This document shows, piece after piece, positions 28,401 to 44,400 of a stretch of DNA of 64,000 bases. The position numbers were made by a program, and so were the translations under genes. The stretch's first letter is position 1, and the number at the start of each line of letters is the position of its first letter. The notes under the pieces were generated by a model that searched no databases, had not been told where the DNA came from, and worked only from the letters and a program-made list of their open reading frames with translations. This stretch comes from Halichondria panicea (lineage: Eukaryota; Porifera; Demospongiae; Suberitida; Halichondriidae): NCBI RefSeq assembly GCF_963675165.1, contig NC_087380.1:7512517-7576516 (forward strand), written 5' to 3'.

Positions 28401-29893
28401 GGAGGAATAATTTATTAAGAAATTGTTTTTAGGTTTTTATAGTTACCTCAAGGTCGATAGCAAACTCAGGCACTGTCATCAACTCGTTCTTTAGTTCCTC
28501 CAATTGCTCCAGTGTAGTCACAAAGCTCAGGGGGGTGTCCTCCAAAGACCCAGCATTCTGGGGGGCAATATGCTCTTTTAACACACACAACCCCCCTTAC
28601 ATAATACTACCATACCTGCAGCTCCCGGAGCTCAAGTTGAGAGTCCATATAGTTCAGAGTGTCTAGCTCATGACGGTAGGGGTGAAAGTTCGCCTGGTTA
28701 GTGCTCATCCATTCCTTGGTGTTGTCAATAAGTGCCGACAGTGTTGTCGGGTTCTTCAGTCTCTGGAATACTGGGAGGGAGGGGCTTGTACTATAAGAGG
28801 GCTTGTTGAATGTCTTGTCTTGTTCTAAGCTCTATAAATACAGCCCTAGGGGCAAGTACAGCGCTCGTTAAGACGCTTGTAAATGGCTTGTAGTATATGA
28901 GGGCTTGTTGAATGGCTTGCTCTAAGCTTAGTATATATATGCAATACCATGGGCAAGCAAGTATGGTTGTATAAATGACCTCACCTTCTGGTAGAGGCAC
29001 TTTAGCATTAGGCTTGTGTCTGAGGAGAGGTATGAAGGAAAAGCTACTGTTGTCCACTTGGTGCTTGAACTTGAGTTGAGGGCGCTCAACAATCTTAGCA
29101 TGGATAAAACTGTAGCTGTTCACTGCATTACGCACAGACTCCTAGTGTGGGGGTGGTGTGAGGGGTGTGTGGGTGGTGTGGGGGTGGTGTGAGGAGTGTG
29201 GGGAGTGGGGATGACTTACTCGCTTGGAGTTCCAGCTGGCTACCTCAGCCGTACCTCGCTGTACCTCAGAGTTGGGTAGCATGGGTTGCTGGTGTCTAGT
29301 CAAGCCGGCAGCTTCATCCAACAACAGACTCTGTATTGACAATAGGGATTTCCCCTCCTATACAAAGAGGGGTTTTCCCTCACCACTCTCTCAATAATTG
29401 CATCGTTTGCTTCTTCAAGAGCATCGAATCTTTCATCCACTCCATCACTGCCCTCACTCGTCGGCCAATGACACGGCAGCGCTTGTTGTCGTAGCAACTT
29501 GCTAATCCTATATATAAATGAACAATCTCTTTATTTACTGCCTCCATATATACGCCCACGTACATTCGATTGGCCCGGCCTCCCATTTTATCACAAAACG
29601 TCTTGAAGCCAGGGAAACTTGAATAGTACTCGAAATCATCTCCCTCTCCTGGCAACCGATTGGACGCCTTGGTCGCGGCTATCACCTGGGAGATCAGGGC
29701 CTGCAGAGGAAGTAAAATATATAACAGTTACACAGTATGCATTAAAACATACTTTTGAGTACTCTTGTAGCGATGGGAAGCCAGGCAGAAATGGGAGCTC
29801 CTTCTCAGGGCTTGGTGTGACCTCTCCGGACTCCACTTCTCCTTCCTCTACGATCTCCATAGCATCTTCTGTAGCACTGCCTTGATCAGCCAT
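25443..29893 (-). CDS. EXOSC10: Exosome component 10 (Rrp6-type 3'-5' exoribonuclease)
   Basis: Seventeen exons from 29893 down to 25443, total 822 residues (human 885). EXOSC10 is the nuclear/nucleolar exosome nuclease for rRNA, snoRNA and surveillance substrates. Order: acidic N-terminus (MADQGSATEDAMEIVEEGEV); PMC2NT domain (about 60-170) that binds C1D/Rrp47; DEDDy nuclease with EFAIDLEHHSYRSYTGF (first D and E), HGADMDIQWLQRDFGLYIVN, FQLADWRIRPLPSEM and the terminal YAREDTHYLLYVYD (D and Y of motif III); then an HRDC domain (YKWRDDLARAEDESTGYVLP). The Lys-rich tail (KKSNGKKKKLS, PPPKKKKKS) probably includes nuclear localisation signals. All DEDDy residues are present. Exons: 29893-29753, 29700-29564, 29507-29384, 29330-29220, 29141-28985, 28770-28616, 28557-28447, 28396-28253, 28040-27850, 27638-27401, 27306-27073, 27012-26973, 26904-26786, 26587-26507, 26294-26106, 25818-25641, 25561-25443. 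Confidence 0.97.
26610..26764. mobile_element. MITE-like element with ATAGCGGG ends
   Basis: About 155 bases in an EXOSC10 intron. The left end ATAGCGGGGAATTTC is mirrored by GAAATGACCTGCTAT at the right end. The inner word CTAAATATTCGTACAGCTCA recurs exactly near 38950, where a second, truncated copy ends AAAATGATCCGCTATA. Confidence 0.65.
28115..28245. repeat. Fragment of intronic palindrome family (EXOSC10 intron 8)
   Basis: CATAACTTTAGCTCCGTTGG and CATTTTATGATTTTTTTAAAGC, then GAGCTCGTTAAGAC, resembling the CYP4 intron copy. Confidence 0.65.
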
Positions 29894-30101
29894 AGCTAGC
29901 TAGCTAGCTCAAAACATACACAAAAGCTTACAAAGAAAGTCCACGTGGCTTGATTAATACCTCGAATTAAGTCAAACCAGCCCCACCCCTCTTTCTTTAG
30001 AAAGGGGAAAACCCGATGCAAAATCTTCTCCCTCTGAAAGACTAAATACACTGAGTCTAGTCTAGTCACATGCTGCGCTGATTAGCTAGCCTAACATCAG
30101 C
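29894..30101. promoter_or_regulatory. Divergent promoter EXOSC10 / CYP4-like
   Basis: 208 bases between start codons. It holds a (GCTA)n run next to EXOSC10 and an E-box CACGTG at 29942-29947, the same motif as in the HOOK/RPS28 promoter. No TATA box. Confidence 0.5.
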
Positions 30102-33664
<3,563 letters not shown>

Positions 33665-33859
33665 TCTGATTGGCTGGAATTGTTATAGATGTACGTACAA
33701 CACAACCTTAATCGTATTGTAGCTGTTATTTTTGATAATGTTTTTTTGCTCTAATTAGAAATATAGTGTGGTCAATTTTTACGATTTTTCATGATTTTAT
33801 AAATGAACAAAATAAATAATTATAACAAATAAAAACAAACAATGACAGTAGCCACTCTA

Positions 33860-36576
33860 TTAGCTAGTGTCCATAGTTGTGCCACACTGGTCATCACTAC
33901 TGTCACCATCCTCACAAGCCCCACCCACATCATCACAAGCCACACCTACATCACACTCGTCACTGGCGGGTCCTAGCTCGTCAAGCAACTCTTGCGTGTG
34001 CTTTAAAATGTCCTCTTCATCACTCTCGTGTTTACTGAACAGCTGGAGAGGAAAACAACAAAAACAGCGATAAATTATAGCACACAGCGTATAATCATAG
34101 CATCAGAGCAAGTATATAAATACAATGAATACATACTGCTAATCATTTTAAGCTTAATCAGAACTTCCAGGGCAGCCATTAATACATAAATGTTCCTAGG
34201 TTAAGGTTGCACGTACACATAGGTAGAGTCAATAACTCTAACTCCTAAGAACAGGATTGCATAAATTGTTATCTATAACCACTATATACCTTAAGTAATT
34301 TCTATCCACTAATTATTATTCTCACTGTTAGAGTTTGTTCGAGGTAGAATCTTGCTGAGTCAGCATCCTTGGTGAGCGTGTGCAGCCAGCCCATGAGGTA
34401 CCACACCGCAATAACCTCGTCATCATCCTTCAATAACCCCTCTAGCACTAGGAACGCTGTCTAGGGGAGGGACGAAAGGGTTAACAACAACTACACACAC
34501 ACATACATAATATTACATAATTATTATTATTGGCTTTTTTTTCAAGAAACGATTTAAACGGAGGGGGGGGGGGGGGGTGTCTTTCAAAACAGCCATAACT
34601 TGGTTACAGTTGATCCAATGTCAAAAATGTTAGGATTTTCTGAAAGCTTAGAAAAATTCCTTTCAAATGATGTGTTTCAATCCAAAATTTCGACGCGGCC
34701 CTAATTTGTCATTTTTCGGCCTCGGACCATGGGCTTATAATCCATGGTACGGCTAAATTACTTTTATCTCTCAAATATCAACTTTGATGGTACCATTTGA
34801 AAGGTCTCTTTCTAAGCTTTCAGAAAACCATTGACGTTCGATCCACAGAATTCAAGTTATGGCAGCTGAAAAATTCCCAAAATCATTGATTAAGACTTTC
34901 GCTGGCGCATTCAGCCCACTCGCGGGAGCCTAAGACTATCGCCGGCGCATTCAGCCCACTTGCGGGAGCCTAAGACTTTCGCCGGCGCATTCAGCCCACT
35001 CGCGGGAGCCTAAGACTATCGCCGGCGCATTCAGCCCACTCGCGGGAGCCTAAGACCATCGCAGGCGCATTCAGTCCACTCGCGGGAGTCCAAGACTATC
35101 GCCGGTGCATTCAGCCCACTCGCGGGAGCCTAAGACTATCGCCGGCGCATTCAGCCCACTCGCGGGAGCTTAAACACATAATAAAAAATAATTGCTCACC
35201 TGATGTTCTCCCATTTCCAATAGTAGTTTGGCTGTGTTAACTCTGGACCAATACGGAGGTACATCTGCCACGCCTTCTAATGACATCACGGTGACATCAT
35301 CGCCACTAGGTAACCATAGCGACACGCTCTTAACGAGAGTCTCTTTTGCCTCGTCAGTCCGCTCTAGACTGAGTAGACAGCTTGCTTGGACCTGCAGAGC
35401 CTCGGCATTACCAGAGCACAACTCCAGAGCCTTGGAACACGCCTCCTGACACAGGGAGCCAGCATCAGCAGAAAAACTGTCCGTACAAAGCAAAGAAAAA
35501 GTAAGTTCTGAGAAGAAAACACACACAAATAGGTAACTGCATTGTTAGCTGTCTAAATGAAAGTACTACAACAACCAATTTATAATAAAAAACATGTAAT
35601 GTACAGAGACAAATGTAAGGGAGAAAATACAAATAACACGCAACAATAAAAGTCAGGTACTGTACAGTGGAATTCACAATGGTGGATGGATTTAGGAGGG
35701 CAAGTTTTTTGGCCATTATTACATACAGAGGAGGTTATTTGTGGAGTACTTACCACGAGTCAGTGAGGTAGACCTCAGCAAGAGCACAGTAGGCGTTGGA
35801 CAGCTCCACACTAGTCACACTCTCCACACTAGCACACGCTTCACCACCGCCCACACCCTCTAACAGTTTTGTCATGATCTCAATTCCCCTCTTGATGTAG
35901 TCAATGGCAACCACTCCCTCGGACAACTGGGCCATGTACAGGTACTTGGAGTGGCCGGTCAGAGGTGAAAGGTCAATGCTCCTCTTGAAACAGTGAGGGG
36001 CAGTAAAGGATAAATTAACGCATAATAATAATAATAATAATAATGATTTATGCTGTAATGTACTTACAAATTTTTATGTGGTCTGAAACTATCAGTAGTT
36101 AACTCACTCCCACCCCAATACACACGCCCACACATACGCCCACCCACCCCACACAATGAGAGGATATATCGAGTGCTCTGTCTGCCTCCCCCGTCTCCAG
36201 TAACAGTGGTCCGAGAGTGTCCAACACCCGCACACAGTCTGGCTCTAACCCAAGAGCCTTGTCACAAAACTTGACGGCCAACTCCAGTTGAAATGCGTCC
36301 ATGGCATCCTCGGCACGGGTCAAAAGGTCGTCTACAGTATAAGAGGAGGTGGTGGTCTTGGGCTTGGCTGATCTTTGCTGCTTTCTTTTAGCCTTGGCAG
36401 TAGCCAGAGCCTGTACCCCTGTATACAGTGGCCAGTATTAATAGACTCAAGTCATGAATACATGATGAACACACACAACCCCTATTGCCTTGCTTGCTAT
36501 TACTGGATATCCAAGAGACCTGTATGAATGTATAGATGCTCTTACGTGCTTTCTTTAGCTTTGCTCTTCGCCCCAT
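33860..36576 (-). CDS. TPR protein, probable assembly chaperone of RPL4 (Acl4-like)
   Basis: Exons 36576-36546, 36418-36153 (tentative), 35983-35754, 35476-35200, 34460-34326 and 34042-33860 give about 373 residues. The N-terminus is basic (MGRRAKLKKAR, KAKRKQQRSAKPK), followed by tetratricopeptide helices (AVKFCDKALGLEPDCVRVLD, CSKALELCSGNAEALQVQAS, AVWYLMGWLHTLTKDADSAR), and the end is very acidic (ESDEEDILKHTQELLDEL, DDVGGACEDGD). Yeast Acl4, a TPR protein of similar length and layout, binds nascent Rpl4 in cytosol and nucleus; annotated animal homologues share this organisation. The donor of exon 2 is uncertain because it lies in a GT-rich tract; the site after SSHC keeps the frame. A generic TPR protein is the alternative. 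Confidence 0.62.
34581..34874. repeat. Full intronic palindrome (Acl4-like gene intron)
   Basis: CAGCCATAACTTGGTTACAG, GGATTTTCTGAAAGCTTAG, central ACCATGGGCTTATAATCCATGG.., then TACCATTTGAAAGGTCTC, CTAAGCTTTCAGAAAACC and CAAGTTATGGCAGCTGAAAA. It is preceded by a G-tract of about 16 bases and followed at once by the 40-base minisatellite. Confidence 0.85.
34892..35170. repeat. 40-base GC-rich minisatellite, 7 copies
   Basis: Unit beginning TAAGACTATCGCCGGCGCAT and ending CAGCCCACTCGCGGGAGCC. Seven units of exactly 40 bases lie 25 bases from the next exon acceptor side of the Acl4-like gene intron. It is much more GC- and CpG-rich than flanking DNA. Confidence 0.95.
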
Positions 36577-36902
36577 AGCTTATATAGCATGCAAGGAGAT
36601 ACTGTCTCTCTCTATCAAATACTGTAGGTATGCACGTGGTTAGGTAAAGGTCGACACTTTCATAGATAATACATAAACATGAATTTGCTATGCTGCTCCT
36701 TGAATATTAGCAGCAGCATAAAATTAATGATATTAATTATAGATCTGCTATGGAAGATTGTACTTGTGCTGTTTAACAAAAAAAAACGGATATGTGTATT
36801 CTAAAAATTATTGTTGCTATATAAAATTAATTATGATAATAAAAAGTGCCAGCACTTTTGTGGCACTCTCTCTAAACTGTCAATGGTAACAAACATTCAG
36901 TT
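36577..36902. other. Spacer between Acl4-like gene and receptor phosphatase
   Basis: 326 AT-rich bases holding the promoter of the Acl4-like gene and the 3' UTR of the upstream phosphatase, both minus strand. No further gene seen. Confidence 0.55.
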
Positions 36903-38381
36903 TCAGTCAAAATTAGCATAGTGGTCGAATGAGTCCAGAAACTCCAGAACAGCTTGGTAACAGAACTTGTACAATTCCTACAGTTAAATAAAGAAGCGTG
37001 TGATTAGAACCAGCAAAACAATGTACCGTCCAGTACAGAAATATGTTATCATAATTATTGGTACGATAAAAACAATAGCAATAATCCTTTATACAACACT
37101 ACCCGTAAAAGAGAAAGGTAAACACTACGATAGTGTCAGTTTTGCAGAATGCTAGCTTACTGTATGTAGACAACATCAACAATAACATCAACAGTTATCT
37201 CATGTGTATTATACATCATTATAATACTAGTACTGCACTGCACTAGCTGCACTGCACTGCACTGCACTGCACTGCACTGCACTAGCTGCACTGTACTGCA
37301 CTGCACTAGCTGCACTGCACTGCACTGCACTGACACAATTGAAGTCAATCTCAGCAGAGCTGCACTGTATACTGTGCTTTAGTGTAGTGTGGACTCACAA
37401 AGCTGTTGACGAGTCCTGGCTGCTGGTGTCTCAGAGAGTGTATGGTGGCAAACAAGTCAACGATGCCCTCCACCTTCAGCTGCTCCAGGACTGAGCCTAG
37501 GATGCAGAACGTGGCAGAGCGCCCTATACTTGAACTGTGTGTGTGGAGGGGGGAAATATGGGATTTGAACATACCATCTGAACGAGCTACTTCTAAGCTT
37601 TCAGAAAATCATAAAATCGTTGAATTTGGACATCAGAACTCTAGTTACAGAGCCAACTCTAGTAACTCTCAAAATACAAAAGCATAAAATTATCTACTAT
37701 ACGCCTCACCTGTCATGTACGACAATGGGACCGCCTCCGAGCATGTGCTGGGATTTCTGGAGGACTCCTATCAGATCAATCACCGTGGCAGCATTAGTTG
37801 GCATGGTGTCCTCTAGCCAATCAGAATACTGGTAGTGTTTGATGACACGACTCTCGTTAATCTTGGTATTAGTTACGGAGAATTCCCGCATTGTGTAGGA
37901 GCCATAATCTGTCATCTGTGTGAGCTCTATGAACATGTCTCCCTGTTGTATGATCTTCTCTGTGGGCCAGTAACGAACACATTGCTCCTAGGAAAGAAAA
38001 TAATTTGAATCAGCACCTCGGAAAATATTATAAGGGCACTCCAAATTTCCAGTTATACTATTGAACAAGAAGCTGTGTATATAGTTGTTGTAGAGCGTGG
38101 TAAGCAAAGAAAGAACTGATTTTAGCAATAATGCTACAACTTTACTAGAGACTAGAGAGCTGCCTCTATTGTCAGTGAGGTTGTCCCACTATCATCACAT
38201 CAGTAGGAAAAGAATGCTCAAACTACTTTATAAATAAACCTAGTTACCTTTCCCTTCTCCTCGAGGGGACATAGCATGAGAATACAGGACACTCTGTGCT
38301 CCCAAATCATCCGCCAGAAGTCAGTCACTGTGTGTTTCATGGCTCCCTGGGTCAGTATATACTGGTGGCGATGTTGGTAGC

Positions 38382-38417
<36 letters not shown>

Positions 38418-41400
38418 GAGGGTGTGTGTGTGTGGGTGTGTGGTGAGGGGGTGTGTGTGTGTGTAGTGAGGGGGTGTGGTGATACAAGCTAGGGCCTGAG
38501 GACACGCTCTCCATGTATATACATGCACAGGTGGTACGGTTATTGATAGATGAAGCCTCACATCAATATAGCTAGCGTTGACATAGTCCGAGCCAATCAC
38601 TCCGGGGTGTAGCAACAACCTCACACGAAAGCGGTCATCTGTATGACAACAATAGGACATAATTATAATAATGTATCATTGTCATTGTATGTAGTTGGCT
38701 AGAAGGTCAAAGTGCATGTGGTAGCTTACAAGGCAAGATTTTTTCAAATCTGTTCTTCGGTCTGTTGACTGGCATCCTGGCTGGTTCTAACTGAGACTCC
38801 TCCCACACCTGTAACTCATTAAGACGCTGTATAGTGAAGGGGGGGGAAGTGAAAGATAACAAAATGGCCTCAAAAAATTACAGTGACTTCAACTACTACA
38901 AATAGTGGGTAATTTTGGTTGATACACATTTCGTATGAACTACTTCGTATTCTAAATATTCGTACAGCTCAGGATAGTGACATAGAACCTACTGCATATT
39001 ACTATCTTTTGCAGTTCAAATTTTTGGCTGATACTCTACAATACGTACGAAAATGATCCGCTATATATAACCCTCGTCTCACCGCATATTCTGCCTCCAT
39101 TTTGCTGGTGTCCAGGTGAGGGTCGTGTGCGAGCAGCTCCTTGTGACGCCTCCGGAGTGTTTGAATGGAGATCGATGTTCCCCCCACCTTCATAGTCTCG
39201 TGGATGCAGTCGTGGATGAAGATGTACTGACGCTGTGTGTGGGGGTGTGTGTGTGTTGGTGTGTGTGTGTGTGTGGGGGGGTGGGTGTGTGTGTGGGGGG
39301 GTGTACAGAGTGTGTAATGAACGCGTAAAAATTCCCACTTGTACGTATGTATATTTTGGATAATAACGATGGCTAATAGTGTATGGTTTTCATCAAAAAT
39401 GGGCCTGCATGGCTAGAACAACCTCACCATTATATAGATTAGAACTATGTGCAACATGTATGTTTCCTTAAGTATGACAATATCAATATCTGCACAGCTG
39501 TCCGTTATAAGCCCCTCCCCCTTACCTCTGTCTGGACCATGTATAAGCCCCTCCCCCTTACCTCTGTCTGGACCATGTAGTTCCTCTGATGTCTGAGGCC
39601 CAGAACAAAGTTAAAGATGTCCAACTTCCCCTCCTCTTCCATCATCTGCATCATGGCTTGTATCGTCATGAGCGTGCCAGTCCGGCCCACCCCCGCACTG
39701 CAATGATAAATGAACGGCCCGGGAGTTGTGCGCTTGAAATCGTTGATCCTATTGCTAAACGCTATGACTGGATGCGGGTAGTCAGGGACACCGAAGTCAG
39801 GCCAACCAGTGTAGTGGAACTGCTTCACCTCGCGACGATCGTTGCCCTAGAGATATACGAGAATGCATGGTAAAGAGTACTAGCATGCAAAGGAGTGACC
39901 ATGGTAAGTTAAGTGGTTTACTAGGATCCTTTTTAAAACAGTCTTAGAAAAGAAAAGTATATTGTCTCTGTAACAGACACTGGCAGAGAGTGGTATTTGG
40001 GATAATAATAATCATGAACTGTTCATATTAATTTTACAGCAACAAAACTGACCCTGCTCATTTTGAAGGTCCTGACAGTGTAGTAAGCCAGCTGCTGGAT
40101 CTCTATCAAGGTGACACTGATGTCCTCCAGTGTGAGGCTACCTACCTCTGGCCAGTACTGGTGACACTTGGCCTACAGGCAAACAACACGGGGACAAATA
40201 GTTAATTGGGTACGCTCCATAATTTAATTTAGAGCTGAGTATAATTATATATGTACGTGTATACCATCTGAACTATCCTTTCAGAAAATAAATTGAAATT
40301 AAACCACCAGAACAAAATTTTACACATACATACAGTTTTGTATACGGTTTCTAATGGCAACGGGGATACATGTACACAACTGTTCTCGTGTGAGAGACTA
40401 GAGACTAAGTATCAATGCAGCGACTCACTCTGTTCTTCTCCACTACGTTGGTGAGCATGATGATGCAGCAGGAGTTCTGTTCCCAGACCATCCTCCAGAA
40501 GTCATGCGTGGTGTGTGCCAGTGGACCTTGGGTGGCCACATAGCCTCGCTTCTCTAGGAAGCCCTGCATGTACGTGCGTTTGATTGCATGGGGAGAAGGG
40601 TCAGGGTTCAAGCATGATGTAAGTACTGGTTGAATTGCGTTGAAACTACATTACACACACACACCACACATGCACACTTGTAAAGCTGATGGCTTCAGTG
40701 CAAACACCACTCAAAGTCAACAATTGTGTATGCAACTAAACTCTTACGTCAATGTAGTTGGCATTGATGTAATCTGATCCGTCCACCCCCGGGGTGGGAC
40801 TGAGCCTCACACGCGTGTCATCAACTGTCAGGGGAATAGAGACAAAGTTGACTAATTACTAAACATGTGCAGTGTACTAGCTATAAAGGGACAGAGAAAT
40901 TAGATATGGCTTGATTAAATAGAACTCTAGCCAACTCTAGTTAGAGCCACTGAAGGGTGTGTGGTGTGTGGTGTGGGTGGATGTGTGGTATGTGGTGTGG
41001 GTGGATGTGTGGTGTGGGTGGATATGTGGTGTTACTCACAGCAGTTGATATTGGCGTATCTATTCTTGATGACATTGCAGGGCAGAGATGACTGCACGTG
41101 GGCCAAACTAGGGGACTTGATAGAGAGGATCTGCAGGGCAGATATAGAATTGTGGTAAAGATTTCCAGTAGTCTCGTAAAAATAAGCTCTGCATGTAATG
41201 ATGTCATAAAATGCTACTCCCCAGTGCATGATTATATCCTTTACCTGAGGTATAGCTATGCATGCAAATATCACTAGTGTGCTATTAGTTGGGGGGTAGC
41301 TATTAGTTGGGGGGTTGCTATTAGTTGGGGGGTATATATAGCTATTAGCTGGGGATAGCTATTAGCTGGGGATAGCTATTAGCTGGGGATAGCTATTAGC

Positions 41401-44400
41401 TGGGGATAGCTATTAGCTGGGGGGTTACCTCGTATTCCTCTGAGTAGAGGTGGTCGGTGTTAGCATGCATGGACTTGACATAGCGAGGGAAGTCCTCCAC
41501 CAGCACGGAGTTACGACTCTCCTCTGCACACGGGGAGCAGAGAGAACAAAGAATGAAACCAACTAACCATGCATTCAGTCTACACATACTCAATAAATAT
41601 GTACGTACAATGATGACAATATGCGATTGAGAGCAAATAGGTAGATAAAGTAAAGCCATGCTGGCCAGCTCTATAAGATTGTACGAGTCAAGTATTAGGA
41701 TCAGAGCCAGCCAAACAGAGCAAGCACTACGTGCAACAACGTCAAAGTTGTCTACATTATTATGTTCAATAGCAAATGGAGCCAGCCTCTAGTCTCCTAA
41801 TATACATACCTGGGTCGAGGTTTTGGAGCTCAGCCGTTGCCTTGAGGTTCCTCAGAGTGGTGGTCGTAGGGATAATCTCCCTGTGATCTCTCTACACACA
41901 TAAAGGATAGGCTAACTTGATAGAAACAGGAATTGAAATGAACTCTCGAATTAATATAAACTCAAAACACTCTCCGTACTTAAAAAATTTTATTTTTTGA
42001 ATAACTCCATTCACTTTGTAAAAAGTAACGGTATTATAATTTCTGCTATATAGACTGATCACTCACAATTCTGACTGATCCCTTCCTGGAGGGCGGTTGT
42101 GGGAGGCCGTACTCTTTAGACAGTCGGTTACGCTCGTACAAGACGAAACCGATGATAATAATCACCAGGACAGCAATGAGAGCCAGTACAATGGCTACCA
42201 CTATGCCAGCGATAGCTCCAGTAGGCAGCCCTGCAGGGGAAGGGGGCTGTGGTAGCAGTACAGCTACGAATGCAATATACTAAATGTATGCGCGATACCA
42301 CGAGTTCTTAATGTTCTCCTGGCGATACTACCTATTATTTATGCTATTTATGCAAGCGGCTATCATGTCTGTCAACTCACAAATCAAACAAATTTTGCTA
42401 TAATTATATTGTAATTATACATTTTGCTCATACTGGTCTTCATTGTTTATGTTGAAAGTACAGTAGTCTAGAGGGCCACACTGAAGATATGTAGTCTGGA
42501 GGGCCACACTGAAGATATACGTACATGTATTCTGGAGGGCAATACCAATTAGTTGCTCACCAGAGATTTGAGTGCCTACTGGTGTTACGAAGGGGCTAGA
42601 GGAGAATGTGGTGTACTGTCTGTTCACGCTCTGTCGCCTGGCTCTCGTTCCAGCCTGTAGAGGGTGGCACGACAGACTAATAATTATATAGAGGGTGGCA
42701 CGACAGACTAATGAGGGTCTACCTCAACACAAAATATGGGGAACTGATGTACTCATTGAGAAAAGCCTTCGCTTCAAACAATGCATGCTTTGAATTGCCA
42801 ATAAAAGCACAGAAGTGTGACCACACAATGACAAAATTAATTAACTTACCGGTACAGTGGGTGAGAATGCTCTAACAAAAGCTGTGTACGTAGATCCCTG
42901 TTCCAATGGCCCATTCCGGTACAGGTCTGGGAAGTCGTTGATTCCTCTAGTCCCTGACTCATCTCCGAGAATGAAGACCATGGAAGGTTGGTAATTATCT
43001 GCTCTGATCTCAGCAGCAATGTACGGCGTGAGGGGAACACTAGCAGAGTAGTTAGTGAAGGAACTGTTGTCAGGGTACACTGAAGTCGGGTTACGTGACT
43101 CGTCAAATGCGGAGGCATCGTCCAATCGGATTACTACCACCCAGTAGTGACTGCAAGAGAGGGAGGGAAGTTGGCGGGAAAACATTACACACAAACTTAA
43201 CACAATATTAATGATGCATGACCCAAATCGGAATGTGCCATGTCATGCATCATTATAGGTTATTTGATACCTTTTACCAAATTAAATTTGCGACACGAAC
43301 ATGTGTTACCCGGCCATGCATTGCCTTACACGGTACACACCCACAGTGTTTCAAAACAAGAAGTACATGTGGTCATGTTTGAAGGCATGATCATTAGAAC
43401 AACATACATACATAGCTGCTTACTGTACCATGTAAGTACAGCGGAACATCCCATAAAGTAGATTAAACTCTAGATCTCTATGTATAAAATACCAAGTGGC
43501 TATATAATTATACTCCCAAAGTGTCCTTTATTCAAAGACAACTGTAACGCCCACTCACCTGAAGGTCCCGCCCGACACAGCCGGCAGTGTGATGGGTATA
43601 GTAGTGACACCAGGAGAGCCCACTGGTGGGGGGTCTGGTGAGAACGTGGGGGGCACTGGGATAGTCATCTGACTAACCGCAGTGCTATACGGGCCCAATC
43701 CGATTGCAGTCCTTGCAGCTACAGATATGGTGTATGTGTAGCCGGCCATAACGTTCAGTGTGGCTGATATAAGAGTGGTGTTAACAGTGTCCATGGTCAT
43801 AGCTTCTGACGATATGTATTGCACTGTGTAGCCGGTAATGACTCCATTTGTTTCGTTATCCGCTAGTGGGTTCCAGTTGACATTGATGCTGTTTAGTAGC
43901 GTGGAAGTGCTGCGTACGTTGCTAGGGAAACCATCCGGTACTGCAAGAGAGTGAGACAGTGGGTATAGAGATCACATGCACGCAGCATTACACAACACAA
44001 CCTACGATTATTAATATTATTAGCCATTGTACAACAGTTACAAAACAACAATACATAATTAAGCAAGTAGCTACATGTACAAGCTACTATTGTGCAGTCA
44101 ATATCCCCCGTGTATATAATACATAACCCCGCGGCCGTACCATCTTCCAGAGTGTAGAATGGCTTGATAGTGACACTGCTAACACCCGCTCTGCTCAGGG
44201 CCACTACACTGACACTATACTCAAGGTTAGGTGTGAGAGAGGTGGCGTTATAGTAGAGGGCGTCGCCCGATATCGTTGCCATGGTGACCACACCGGACAA
44301 GCTCTCGGAGATATTAATAGAATAGTTAGTGATAGGGAGAAGAGAGAATGGCGTTGTCAAGGAGACTATGACAGAGCGTGCAGCTGGTACGATCGTGATG

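Noticed and set aside
37231-37333. CRISPR-like or regulatory array of CTGCA units
   Set aside because: Uninterrupted short tandem units without spacers; a simple pentanucleotide microsatellite.
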